A stretch of DNA of 64,000 nucleotides from assembly GCA_011033025.1 (NCBI GenBank), contig WFMF01000071.1, positions 372,001 to 436,000 on the forward strand, in the 5' to 3' direction. The notes beneath the pieces were generated by a model. That model saw nothing but the letters and a program-made list of their open reading frames with translations, did no database searches and was not told the origin of the DNA. Position numbers and translations under genes: made by a program. Below, in pieces: positions 44,831-58,321 of the stretch; position 1 is the stretch's first letter, and each line of letters starts with the position of its first letter. This DNA is from Beroe forskalii (taxonomy: Eukaryota; Ctenophora; Nuda; Beroida; Beroidae).

Positions 44831-47800
44831 AAAATCAGACATAATTTAAAGGGCCTTTTAAACCTTTTCTTGAAGCATACCTTTTCGGGTCCTTTACTCT
44901 TGAGCCATGGCCATGGCGAGATCGACCGAAAAAACGGTATCTGGGTGACAGACTGACAGAAAACTTTGTTTTCAATGTCATAATATCTATCTTTGAACGA
45001 AGGCACATTGAACATTTGAACAATGATCAGATTATGATTGCTTAGTCAGTTTTTCTTGAATGATCTACTATGAAAACAATACTGGGGATTTATTGATGAA
45101 GTTTTGTTGTAAATAGCGTGAGTTCAGGTTATTTTATTCAGAATACCTAGTTTAAATTGTCTGCATTGTTAAAATTTCTTTGAGATAAATACTTAAAACT
45201 ATACTGATTCATGAAGAAGCTGAAGTTGAAGGGTAACTTTTTACGAGGTTTGGGTTTTGTCTTCAAAATGGTGCTCTGAACCTCAGGTAGATTTAAGTCT
45301 CCCATCTACGGCATTGTTATTTGTGCTTAGCAATATTATTTCAGGAACAGCTGCAGATTCCAAGTTATTGTCCAATGAATGGAATATATGGTGGATCCGA
45401 TGGTTAAGCCTGTGTCAATGAAGGTATGTTGACTATTTGTCTTCCTGCTTTTTGTGGGATAAAAATGTCGATTAAAAACTTCTTAATCGATTTCATATCA
45501 TGCTAACCCAGCAACCATACCATATTACTTCCAATTAGACGAAATACCATATTCCAGAATTACTGAATTAGCTCAATTTGACTGATAGAATCATCTGACT
45601 GAATGCTCTCACACGCATGACTGATCCGTTGGGTGTAGTCCTCTACCAATCGATCTCAATTCATCACGCGAGGGAGTTTTTCCCAATTAACCTGACATTT
45701 CGTGCTTGCCAAAGGAAACCTCCTACGATCATTGGTATAGTATCAGAAGTTGTAATCAAGTAAATAGGCGATTGGGACTGACAAAATCATCACTGTTTAG
45801 ACTGATGAATTGATGATTCTGAGCTGCCTGATTTTGTTCGTGGCTATTAAAGTTTATTTTTTATAATTTCCTAATATGATTATAATCTCTATCTCGCGCC
45901 ATGTGCGCTGACTATGGGGGACCAGATGAACTTGGTTACTCATTACTCATCTGCAGATGAAAATGACGCCATGTTCATAACCCAAATAAATGAATTACTG
46001 ATACCGGACCGCCTACCTTCGTTTGCAGTCTGAGAAACGTGTGTGTGAGCTGCTTGTGAAAGTGAGAAGTCTGATGTCGGTTGATATAGTAAAGGGAAAT
46101 GCCTGGTAATTTGTAGGACTGCGGTCGCCCCGGGAGGGATCCCAGCTTCCTTGATTGTGTTTCGGAGTGTGTGTATGTGTGCATTTTTCAGTTCATCCAC
46201 AAAACTCCTCAAGTTTTATATCATCCGTTGAGCAATAAGCAGGTACTTGGAACATCCAATGCGTTTAGTTCGGCTTTCACGACACTCCGATTTGGGTGTC
46301 AAATACTTATGTATTGCTATTTCATGTTGATTCCAGCCTGATTTCAACACTTCCGGTCTTCGTTTTTATTAAGTCACTAGATACTGAGGTATACCTTGGC
46401 TACATATCCACCTTCACTTTGTTGTTATTCTGTGACATTTCGCGGCTTTCAGACTCCCCTCATGGCTATATCATGCATAATTTATTAAGTACTTAGCTCA
46501 ATAAATGGCCGGTATTTGAGATGAAATATAAAATTTGGATACTGTCGTACTTATTCACTTTGAAAATTGACTGTGGACAGTTGCCTTTGAGGAAATATGT
46601 CCGAAATGATTGAATACCGCGTCGATTGAGTTCCTATTTTATCTCTAAAATCTATTTTAATCTACAAAACAAACCTCACCACAAATGACTGGAGAATATT
46701 CATCTAACCTACTTATAGTGCGTGTTACCCGCTGTTGTCGGGATGCTACGAATAAACTCATGCAATTTGGAACTTGAGTCAATGAATTATGTTCATTAAT
46801 TCTGCATATTAATATTAATCATGAACGAATGCATTTATTGAACGTCATTGACCTGTTATAGTTAAGCAAATCAATTAAAATGCCTAGATCGAGGAATTTG
46901 TTGACACAGGGGTTTGTGGGTACTGGGCCTATATTATTATAACAAATATTAAATAATCACGTCATCAGCCATAAATCTCTGTTTATAAATCTCGTTACAC
47001 AGCAATTTCAGATATTGCATTTATATTCGTTTGCCGAGCTAACATTTTTCTCATACCTTTACATACACAATGCTCATTACAAGGCGTGCATTTGCCGTTT
47101 TGCATTTTTTGGTTACTTCGTCTTGACATCCATTAATTCTACGCACGTCTGTTATCGGTTATTTTGGGACCTATTTGTGCTCTTGCACTGTCTGCGAGTC
47201 TGTGATTTGCGAACTTGAACAGGCCTCCTGACCAGCGGTACCTCGCCAAATCATTTCAAAAAAGTATAAAATCTGTCAAAAAGCTTTCGAAAACGTGTCC
47301 CAAACCTGTCGCAAAGTTAGTTTTCAAATATGGCAAGCCCGTCCCAAAACTGTCACAGAGTTGGAAAAAAAGATGCAAATCCTGTTCGAAATCTTCTGTA
47401 AACCCATCCAAAACCTGTCTTTGAATTGTCAAAAACCCCGTAGCAACCTGTTCAGAGCCTTTCAACAAAAATTGGACAGGATGCCTCCTGTAAGAAGGCC
47501 TCTGAACTCCCATCTAGATTATAGGTTACATATATAGGTTACATATATAGGTATTCTAGTTCAGTAAAATCTAAAAATGTTTCGAATATTCCGGTACGCA
47601 ATTGTTTCCGGTACGCATGATTGCTTCGACCTTGGAGACACGGTTGTCAATTCAATTCATAACCAAGACATGTAAATGGAATTCGTTCCTTTTCTTGGAA
47701 TTAGAATACAGTATTTTGATTTATTGAACATCTTGTGATGCATAATTATTGCATTTACATTAATTGATACAGTGGACAGGCGTATGAATTGACATGCAAC

Positions 47801-48611
47801 TATATCATGGTCAAGTGTCAACTACATTTTTACAGAAAACAGATCAACCTCATTTGCTGCATATTTGATATAAGCGAGTTAACAACAATAACAAAATTTC
47901 AGAGAATGATGAAAACTTCATTCCGTCTTATTTCCGAAATCACGAAACACGCTGTAACAAACTACGATATCTTGCCGGGTTTAGATTTGATAGTTTTGAG
48001 TAGAAGCAACTGCTATTTGTGAAGTGATGTGTTCCCAAGAAACACCGTACTGCATTTACTGCAATCTGCAGGAACTGTTCAGTGTTAAGTTGTACACTAT
48101 TTTTAGTCATCTTCAGTCGTATCGCGAAGCAACTTTTTGACGATTTTGAACGAATGATATTAACTAATTTATATCAAAGATTTATCATTTAATTTTCTTA
48201 AATAATTTTTCCATACTATCTTTTGTATAATAACGTCTTATTTACTAATTATTCTTCTTGGTGATCAGTGATCACCCTCAACTTTTAGCTTTGGTCTGCG
48301 CTTACCTTTGGCTTTTTGTGCAATGCACTTCCAACATTTCATTTTCGATGTTCTGTTTGAGCAAAAGTTATGATAAACTGTGAGCGCGAAGGATACTTGA
48401 CAGATGACAGTAACGTTATGCAATGACATTTTCCCGCTAGCTCGCTGACGTTGAGACGTTTATCTTCGCCTTCGGCGTTAAATTTATAAAGTTTACAAAC
48501 AAATTAAAACACAAGGTTAATTGTCCTTATTGTTTACTTATTAAAACTTATTTGAAAACCTCTGATTGACCTCTGCTTACGTTTTAGGACAGAAATAATC
48601 GGTAGCAAAGA
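44831..48611. other. No recognised gene; upstream region of glutaminase
   Basis: Largely unique AT-rich sequence. A minus-strand frame (46212-45943, no ATG at its start) reads SFVDELKNAHIHTLRNTIKE and resembles coding sequence, but I cannot name it. A 15-bp repeat AGGTTACATATATAG occurs at 47523-47552. Promoter or 5' UTR exons of the glutaminase may lie here but are not identifiable. Confidence 0.4.
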
Positions 48612-51600
48612 ATGGTGGAAACGGAACGGAAAGGAACGCCCCCTCCTAAGAAAGAGAAACAAGGCAAAAAGCTGATTGCTGGTACTGATAAGGAGAATGT
48701 TAACGGAAATATCCAGCTCATCGACAATGGGAAAGCAGGTGAATATTGAAGGAGTTGAATGAAATTCCATCATTTCGGATTTTCAATTTGGTGCTGCCAA
48801 TTCTTTAAATCAGATGATATCATTGAAATTTAAATATTTGGACTGTATCAAGCGCTCAATAAGTTTCGTTTTCATTTCAGACAGTGCATCTCCTACCAGT
48901 GTTGACCAAACCCCCAAGATAGTAGTAGAAGCCCCTGCCAAGGTCCCAGCTGAAGCCAAACACGCGCCTCTGAAGAACCCAGCGGATGCCAGGGCGGATC
49001 AGAACCACGTTACTGGGAAGACCAGCCCGGAAATGTCCCCCCAGGAGACCCATGATAAGGTCATGAAGTGGAACACTGACAAGATGGCTCCAAGTAAGTT
49101 TTAAAGTTTGTTGGTGGCTTCGGATTCAATTCCACAAGCTGTGAAGCAATATTGTGTAGCACATTGAAACATTCCATTCAGCGGGTATTTCATGAAAAGT
49201 CCCGATCATGATATCGCATCCGGCCGGTCTTTTTTAAAATTGCCCCACACGTTTCTGCTGGCTATCGAATTAAGGATAAGAAACTGAGTCCTGGTGCATG
49301 GGAACCACAGGAACTCGGACCATTCAAGATTCAATGTAGTATTTACTAGTACAAGTTTCAATGTAGTATTTACTAGTACAAGTTTCAATGTTGTATTCAT
49401 GTATATTTATGCTGTTGCATATCCAAAATTTGATTATCATAAATTTCCCGCTTGATCATTTTTCAAAATCCACGTTTCTGTTGCTTGAACGCTGCGCATG
49501 TATCATTGATTTTCGTTCCTATTATATCATGATCATGGACCTTCCTTGTCCTACGTCGATAACATCTGCTAAACCAGCTCCTACAATAAAGATCGAGACA
49601 GTTGAACACCAAACGCCCAATACTTCTTCGACCGAAAATGAGTCGAAAAGTTCGAAGAAAAAACCGGGGAAGCAAAACTCGGACAAACGTAGGGATAACG
49701 TTAACTGTGCATGACATGCTTACCCTAAAAACAAAATATTTGTCATTCGTAACCCTGCAAGATCGGGGGATATCAGTGAGTAAGTGCACAGACATATATG
49801 GTGAGAAAGTGCATTTAGCCAAATTTCAGAGATACCACCCACCCCATATTGCAGTTACTCACAATAATCCAATTAATACTAAGTGATTTTTGAAAAATTT
49901 TTCAGGCACCACCCCAAAATATCGGCTAATTTGACTATTTAGACAGTTATGACAGAATTTTATTTCAACAAAATGCAACATTCTGATGAATGGTAGATTT
50001 TACACGCTAGATCAGATCACTAGATACAAATTTCTGCCTTGATATAATAATAAAAGTATAACTTTCTATTGGTTCACTAATACACCCGCTTAAACTATAA
50101 AATAGTGATAGGATAGGGATACTTAATATATATTACATGTATTGATAGCAATATGATCCCTACCATGTTAGGAATGTTTAATTTATTTTCTAATAGAAAA
50201 TTTCTTCTATGAACTATAGAAAATTTCTATAGTTCATAGAAGAAATTATGAAAAAAATTATTATTCACGAGTCACGACAAGCTTTTATCATAAACTAGAG
50301 CGTATTACATACGTTGAATCTCAACCATAATTCATGATTTTATAAAGCTAATTCATGATTTTATAAAGCTATTCCTTCAATTTTCAGGACATTATATCAA
50401 TGGTTTAATTGGCGGTTTCCTAGGGGCATGAAGTGCTCAAAACGTTTCCGGGCTTCACCATTGATGTTCTGTCTACTTAAGTAAAAGCTCTGCGTTTCTC
50501 TGTTTTAATAACAATGATTGTATGGATCTGCACACAAGAAGACAATAATAATTGCAAATTATGAATATTTAATAACCTAACCGTTTGATTTTATTATGGG
50601 AAAAACTGTTGATTGTTGAACATTCAACGAAAAAGTACACGCACAACTTCGCACGGTGACGAATAGAAAGTCTGACTCAGTTATAGGTATGGACGTGTAG
50701 ACGACAGAAAGCCGTATCAAAGTATCAATTCTGGGATTGGCTGGGATTAGAAAAACATTCAAATATCATTAAAGTTACTGTTACCGTTCAGTATTTTGTC
50801 TCAGACCGGCTCAGTACACGATCATTATCCGCGCCAAGTAGACTGTATAGAGAGTATAGAGATAGTAATGCTGGTAATGTAGGTAATATGTATGTATGAT
50901 ACGGTGTAATCGTGTAATCAATATCTAAATGAACTGGCTAGATATAGTTCTAGATATAGTTCTATAATTAGTTGTGACTTCAATTTTGAGATACAATCAT
51001 ATACCACATTGAAATGCTTTTGAAATACCTATATTTACATCCCGACAAAGCTACATATATTGCGGTTTTTTGCTGCACTTACTCACAAATGAGTAAGTGA
51101 TATTTGGCATGACCTTGGGACACCACCCTTTTTCAAAGGATTCCCTATGAGTAACTGCAATGTGAGTAACTGCATTTCTGAATTTTGGAGCACGACCACC
51201 ACGTGAGTAAGTGGGCATAAGGTCTGTGCACTTACTCACTGATATCCCCCGGCAAGATTAAATGTTGCGTCAAATTGGTTTTTTTCAGAAATATAATTCT
51301 ATTCTTTATTTTGTTTAAAGGCAACCTTAAATGTTGGGTAAATCTCCTGAAATTTTCCTTCTTCTCAACCTCTGCATTTTATTGACACAGAAATGGGCGT
51401 GTTCAATAAGTACAATATATTGTGGTGCATCAAGACTAATCCGAGTGAATTGTGATTACATTAACTTCTAATCCGAGTGAATTGTGATTAAATTAACTTC
51501 GCCAAAACATCGCAGAGAATGATTCTACGGAGGAGATCATCTCTGGGTTGAAGAAGGCCGGCATTGACGTGGTCAAGGAGAACGATTCAAAATCAGGTAG

Positions 51601-54600
51601 TGTATGGCATGATAATAAATGTATCTCCAACAATTCTTGTTAATTCAACTTTCTTTATTTCCTTGGAAAATTTCTCATAAAGAGTATGATGCATGTCTAT
51701 TGAATTTATTTGCCAATGAATTATTTCTGTCTGTTTTCTATTTTCATGGTTTTACTTTTTAGATGTTTACCACCGAATGCCCGCGATGTTCAATGATTAT
51801 CGAGTTAATATCCAGGGTATCTTGCCCAGGCCCAAATTAGATTTAGGGCCCTGCCAAATTAGATTTTAGATCACCCAGATACCGATTCCTTTGCGGGATG
51901 ACGCCAAGGGCTTGCATTCTGTAATTGCATTCTGCATAAAGTGATTTACTTCAACTTTGCTACTGAGGAGTAAGTCGCGCTTATTCAGGCACCACCACAT
52001 ACCAAAATTTGCATATGCATTTTTGCAAGTTCCTCCCACAATTTCTCATCGCATATATCCTTTCCCAGTCATGAGCACCGACTCAGAAGGCTCCCGTCTG
52101 GACCGGCTGCTGGCCCAGTGCACGGACGACAGGAAACACCTCTCCCCCAGCCTCCTCAGACTCTACATCGACGAGATGGACGAGGATGGAAAGGTTCGTT
52201 TTCCCTTCCTTATTTTCCTTTTATTTATTCCCTTCTTTATTTTCCTTTCATTTCTTTTTCCAAAAGTTTGATGACATTACACTGATGGACTTTTGGTTGA
52301 TGCAATATTTCATAGGTGGTTTAATTCCTTAGCTATTCATTTGCCCCTGTAATCTTTTTCCTATGATTTTATTTCGCCTTTTCTTGCTTAAATTTTATAG
52401 TCACAATTTTATTTATTGTTGTTAGGCCAATGACTTAATAAAAAGCCTAGTTCTTTTCGTGGGAAAAGAATCTTGCGATTTCTCAGATTTGGAAGCAGGC
52501 GATAGCTTGGAAGAAGCAAACAGGGGAAAGTCAGACATTAGACCAAAATTCAGTGCAGATTGTATGTTTTATATGACGCATTTGTATACACCGATTGATT
52601 GAGATTTAGAGATCGATAAAGACTCGCGACTGTAAACTGATACTGCGCGCGCACATAATTTTGACATTGCCTGCCGCTTCTCCATCTCTATCAAGCGTGT
52701 CTTTATGGATTTCCAAAATTAATCGATCTGTGTTTGCAGACATCGGTGAATTCCCACCATCCTTGTGTTGTACCCCAGCTGTAGCATGTTCCATGCTTTT
52801 GAGTTGTCACTGGTCAGTTGAAAAATACTTAATCAAATTTTAGAACATTTTGTACGGATGAAAAGCAAAGTTTTACTTTATTAATTGAGTATAAAATATT
52901 TTGAGGAGGTGTCTTCAGAAGGCTTCATTTAGTTTGTCATTGTATTCTTTCCATTCAGTGAGCCAGTAGAGCATGTGACGCTGTCACGCATGACCGCCCA
53001 GTTACTGAGAGAGGTTAAATGAAGTAACTTAGTGAGGTTGAGTGAAGTTGAATTAGCCGAGTTGAAACATTAGTCCAACTCTTGGTCGTGTCTATAATTG
53101 TCTTTTATAGTATGATTTAAAGCGGCATCAACCTCATCAAAATTATTGCCATTTTCACATCACGTCTGTAACATAAGTTCTTAGATGATAAGTTAAAAAA
53201 CGTATGTATTAAACTGTATCGGAAGAAGACTTATAATGCAACTACTAAATTTATTAAATTATTAGATCGGTCAGTATATCATCTTGCCCTAGAAGGAAAT
53301 GTTTCCTCTAGGGCGATCGTTAAGATAGTTATAGGGTCGGTATTCTTTCTTTCGTTATAGAAATTTCTTTTAATGACTTATCTCTAATTCACCGAATAAC
53401 AGAATTGCTTCTCTTATAAATTGAAAATATAATCTACATCTGCTGATTCTCTGCCCCTATCTCCCAGTTTCACATGCCCAAGGTGACGAAAAACGACGGA
53501 TAAGTACATAATATTTAATCTCTATTTCATAACCTGCTGATAATCCATGCTCTGAACGCTTTTTTTCTATAATAAAAATCCTGGATTTCCCTTTTCATTG
53601 CATGTTAAAAACAAGGCTTCTCTTTTTCTTCCCTCTGTATAATTTTCAATTCACAAATTTCTTCAGAAAGTGCCTTTGAAGTTTGAGAATTCACTGCAGT
53701 TGCCATATCCTTTTTTAATAAAAAAACGCTTCAATTCAAACTGTCGATTCATGTAAAAAGCATGGGGTTAAAAGGAATTCAACTTTTGAGTTTGGAAATT
53801 GGTTAACAATGATGCATGTGTTTATGAAGGGATTGCGGCGGTCAAACATCATCATTTGACATTTACGTTTACCATGTTACTGGACAAAGCTTCACATGTT
53901 TTTCATTGGAAGCCCTCAGCACGCCAAAATAATATGTATATGTAATTAAGCCAGTTATTAGTAAAATAGTAAATCTATTCTTATTTCTGTCTTCTAAGCT
54001 CTGAAAGAGCATAATATCATGCATTTATAAATAGTAATCAAACCTGTTTCAGACGATCAATGGCTAATAACTTTACTTCCATGTTTTTCCTTCTTGCCTG
54101 GATTTATTATAAAGGTCCGTGATAGCAGCTGTTCCTAGCCTAAAGTATGCCTAATAAATATTTCAACACTACGTTGTTTTAACCATCTTTCCACATTTGA
54201 AGGTAAGCATCAGAGAGTTTCTCAAGCATTTGAAGAGAACAGGTCTGCAGCCGTTCAGGGACCCTCGTCTGGCCAGCCTGATGAACAGTCTGTCCAACGA
54301 CCCGTCTGGGGTCCTAACGATCCAGAGTGAAATAGGTTAGTGTGACTTTTGTATAAGAAGTATTCTCTTTCTGGTATATCAGATTCAGTCTTATTTCTAT
54401 AAGCCTGAAAATAAATTGAGAACGCTGACTTCATCTGTTAGCAGTAAAATCTCAGAAGACGGTATTTTAAACCGTGAAATTCAACCGTCTCTCAAACTAC
54501 CTTGATTCTACCAAAGCGGTTTCATTTTCCCTTATCCTCTTTCTCAGGGTGTAAGAAGTTCATGGAAGTTGAGGATTTTATCGAGGTTACCTCCCCTGTC

Positions 54601-57600
54601 GCCTACCTCCTGAACAAAGCCCTCAGTTCCAACCTTATCATCCCGGAGTTCCCAGAGTTTTGTGAGTTTAAATTAGGACTCAATTTCACAAATTCTAATT
54701 CTCATTTATTATTTTTACTTTTTATGCAAAAAGGCAATGAAAAAATAAACGATTATCAGATCTGTCAGGTAGCTTAGAATTTAGATCCAACTGATTTTGT
54801 TATCGGATCTAAATCATAGATTCACCTTTTCTACGTTACTTGATGTGATTCCCCTGTTATTATGCAGGTAAAGAGATAACTGCCATATACAACACTCTCC
54901 TGCCCATGAAAGGTGGTGAGAATGCTCAGTACATTCCACAGTTGGCCAGAGTCGACCCTGATCAACTAGGTGAGACATGAGCGAGGTTTTGATAAATCTT
55001 TGATAATTTCCCTTTTCTCTGTTTCTCGATTAAAACATGGTCAGTGGTTAATTAAGTAATAACTTTCATTATGTAAAAATTCTAAAAACAACCTAAAAAA
55101 TCAAATAAATTGAAAAAATCCAATGGTACTATTGAAACTTCTATCCAGGAATATCAATCTGTACAATCGACGGACAAAGATTTAACATCGGTAACACCAA
55201 CGTGCCATTCTGCATACAATCATGCAGCAAAGCCCTCAACTACGCTATCAACGTGGCCGAGTTAGGGCCTGAGAAGGTCCACCAGCACCTGGGCAAAGAA
55301 CCCAGTGGTGTCGGCTTCAACCAAATATCTGTGAGTTAATAAAGGATTCTAATTTTATCAAGTTTTGTCATTTGTCATTTCTATTGACATAAAAACGTGT
55401 TTATATATTGATTATTGTGTTTTATTTCTTGAACTTATACAAAACCTGTCAATGAACTTGATCTTTGATTAATGATTATCCCATATTATCTTTTATCTAC
55501 TATTACTATCCCACCCCAGCTTGATAAGAACGGTCTACCCCACAACCCCATGATCAACCCTGGAGCCATTGCCTGCTGTAGTGTCCTTAAGAACAACTGG
55601 AGTCTCGACGATAGATTTGACTTCACCATAGGTATAGGCTCTTTGGGTGGGGAACTTGGACTATGGCCAACGCTCGACAAATCTATTCTATATTATGATC
55701 ATTTGCCGTTTACCAACATCATTCATCCATCTACTTGACCAATTACCAATTTTATGCAACTGTGTGTACAGTTATAGATGTCCTAGTGAAATCAACGTAC
55801 TATTGAACTTCCACTTAACTTACCAGGAAGTTTAAATCATTGTATAACTAAAATCTGACCACTTTCTGACCTTCCTGCACAAACAAATAAAATAATTGAT
55901 GCCATGATTATCACAGTTAAGAATGGTAAAATGAAGACGCTGAAACGTCTACTTTCCGTGACCGACTCGTAAATCTGTTGTTTTCCTGTGCAGGGGAGTA
56001 CAAGAAAATGGCAGGACAAGAGTTTGTGGGGTTCAGTAATGCTACCTTCCTCTCTGAAAAATCGTGTGCTGATCAGAACTTCGCTATCGGATACTTCTTA
56101 CGGGAACACGGCGTCTTCCCAAAGGGTGGGTGTTTATATGTAAGCGAACTCCAATTTGTAGTTAGAAATGAACTATTAGTTTCGCCGTGTTTTTATTTAT
56201 TACTTTTCAATATCAAAAGATCCAATCATTAAATTCACCAAGTTGAGGATGAACCCATTACTGGTAACATTTCTTTTTCTAGAAACTAATCTGAAGCAGA
56301 CCCTGGATCTTTACTTCCAACTTTGTTCTGTGGAGGCTACCTGTGAATCTGCTGCAGTCATCGCGGCTACACTCGCCAACGGTAAGATACAATAATTATG
56401 TATTTTTGTCCTTGAATTCAAGGAGTATTCATAGTGGACATTTACAGACTTGTAAGACCCAAGTGCGACGCGTTTGACAAAAATTTGAAATTGCTTCTTT
56501 ATCTACGTTTAGGGCAGAGCAAATTTACTACTTTTGGCCTAGGAAGTGTATTTTTGACCATTAATGGCCTAACATTTCTCATGAACAAAAGCAGCTCACA
56601 CACCTCCACCCTTCAGGCGGGGTGTGCCCCACGACCCAGGAGTCGTGTCTGACGCCGGACTCAGTCAGGAACACCCTCTCTCTCATGTACTCCTGCGGAC
56701 TCTACGACTACTCCGGAGAGTTCGCCTTCGAGGTCGGACTCCCCGGCAAATCTGGTAAACAAGCTTTTTATCTGTGCTTCGAATGATTTTGGGTATATAT
56801 CTTCACTTGAAATGGCTTAAAAACTTCATTGTGTTTCATTGAATGATTTCATTGATGATTTACGCAATTTTGATTGCTCATCACATACCGACTCTTGTTT
56901 AGGTGTTGCTGGATCTATCTTCATCGTAGTACCCAACCTAATGGGCATCTGTGTCTGGTCTCCCCCTCTTGATAGCCTGGGGAACAGCTTCAGAGGCATC
57001 GAGTTCGCTAAGATGCTCTGCAAACGATTCAGCTTCCACCAGGTTTGTTCTTTTATCCGCATTATAATTACAGGGTTGGTAATAAGTCCGCACCCCCTAC
57101 TCTCCTTCCCCCTCTTCTCCCTTGATCATTCCTCCGTAACCCTATATCCCTCTTAACCACATTTCCCTTGCATCTTAACTCTTCATCCCCCTAAACTCGT
57201 CATTCTCCTAAACCATTCATCCCCCTAAACTCTTCATCTCCCTAAACCATTCATCCCGCTAAACCCTTCATCCCCACTCAACACCCCTCCACTCCTTACC
57301 TCTCTCCTCAGTACGACTGCATCAGTGGAGGGGGTGGTAACAAGATAGATCCGAGGAGATACCAGACGAGTGAGAGCAAGGAGTCTCAGATAGTTAACAT
57401 GCTCTTCGCTGCCTCGGCGGCAGACACCGTACTGCTCAGGAAATACCTCCAAGTTAGTGTAGCTAGAAACAGGAAATGTTTATCACAGGTTTTTCGATAA
57501 TCACAAGAATTTCGAAAGCTTCTGATAACAATTCTCTCGTATCAGAACTTATATCGTTTTAACTTTAATCTCTTGAGGGAATTGTGAGTTCACCCATAGC

Positions 57601-58321
57601 ATGTTATGGCTCCAACAATCAGTGCGCTGGATTTCTTTGATGCGCACAGTGGTTGTGCACCACGAAGTACTGTGGGTAATCTACAGCCCGCTCAGGATTT
57701 GTCGCCGTACTGCTAAAAACGTTGGGTGTGTTGGTTTTGATATCAGATATGTTTGTGATGTTCACAAATCACACACGCTAGTCTAAGAGTTTATCTAAAT
57801 CCTCATGTTTCCCATTTCACAGCCCATTATTCCCCTGATTATCCATCCTGAAACCCTCCTAATAACCCTACCCCCGCAGTCAGGAGTTGATTTCAACATG
57901 CCCGACTACGACGGTCGTACAGCTCTACACTTGTCGGTGTGCGGGGGTAACTTAACCGTCGTAAAATTCCTGGTGGAGAAGGCTCGTTGCAACATCAACC
58001 CTCTTGATAGGTGGAACTCCACCCCCATGGATGACGGGTAGGTCTACCACGGATTATTATACCCGCATTTCATCACACAATATTGCGGTGTGGTACAACT
58101 TTTTGCGATCACACAGATCAGTCTTTCCTCTTCTCAATTTCCCCTCCTTCCCCCTCTTCTTCTTCCCAACTTGTTCGCTAGCGGTTCTTACGACTGTGAT
58201 AGATTTCAAATCATTCCTTCCCAGGTGTACCTACGAACAGACTGCTATAGTTGATTACCTGAAGAAAAGAGGAGGTGTCAAGGGAGAGGTGCTACTCATG
58301 CAGGCTTCGCAGCAGTACTAA
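48612..58321 (+). CDS. Glutaminase, kidney (GLS) type, 16 coding exons
   Basis: Hydrolyses glutamine to glutamate and ammonia. Exons: 48612-48738, 48881-49093, 51516-51596, 52069-52193, 54203-54335, 54548-54661, 54868-54969, 55149-55330, 55520-55631, 55994-56125, 56283-56381, 56617-56754, 56903-57042, 57312-57452, 57880-58037, 58225-58321. All have GT-AG borders and compatible phases, giving 697 aa. The ATG follows an in-frame TAG at 48603. Residues 1-140 are a polar Lys/Pro-rich tail. About 145-285 is the helical EF-hand-like domain. The serine-dependent core follows: Tyr286 (QYIPQLA), Ser323 and Lys326 (QSCSK), then NPMINPGAI, the Glu and Asn of [24 protein letters not shown] and KSGVAG. 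Ankyrin repeats ([23 protein letters not shown]) end it. All residues known to be catalytic in human GLS are kept. No mitochondrial presequence is visible, although the family is usually mitochondrial. Confidence 0.95.
49578..49688 (+). other. Candidate cassette exon of glutaminase in intron 2
   Basis: Flanked by CTAAACCAG and GTAGGG, 111 bp long (37 codons) and phase 1 at both ends, as needed between exons 2 and 3. In frame it would add [20 protein letters not shown] and a Lys/Ser-rich tail. Its composition is like the neighbouring linker exons (compare PKIVVEAP in exon 2). The donor is weak. It may be an alternative exon or chance. Confidence 0.4.
49764..51251. mobile_element. 1.49-kb inverted-repeat element in glutaminase intron 2
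   Basis: The ends read CGGGGGATATCAGTGAGTAA and the inverse complement, matching over about 30 bp. They are flanked by GCAAGAT on both sides (49757-49763 and 51252-51258). Subterminal copies of GAGTAACTGCA and CACTTACTCAC occur in both arms. There is no transposase. The middle holds a 24-25-bp stem hairpin at 50197-50247. Superfamily unresolved. Confidence 0.8.
50197..50247. repeat. Perfect hairpin, 24-25-bp stem
   Basis: AATTTCTTCTATGAACTATA pairs with its complement TATAGTTCATAGAAGAAATT around a minimal AT loop. It lies near the middle of the intronic element. Confidence 0.9.
51431..51499. repeat. 34-bp direct duplication before glutaminase exon 3
   Basis: CTAATCCGAGTGAATTGTGA, with its TTA-rich continuation, is present twice in tandem, ending 17 bases before exon 3. 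It lies where the branch point and pyrimidine tract would be. Confidence 0.8.
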
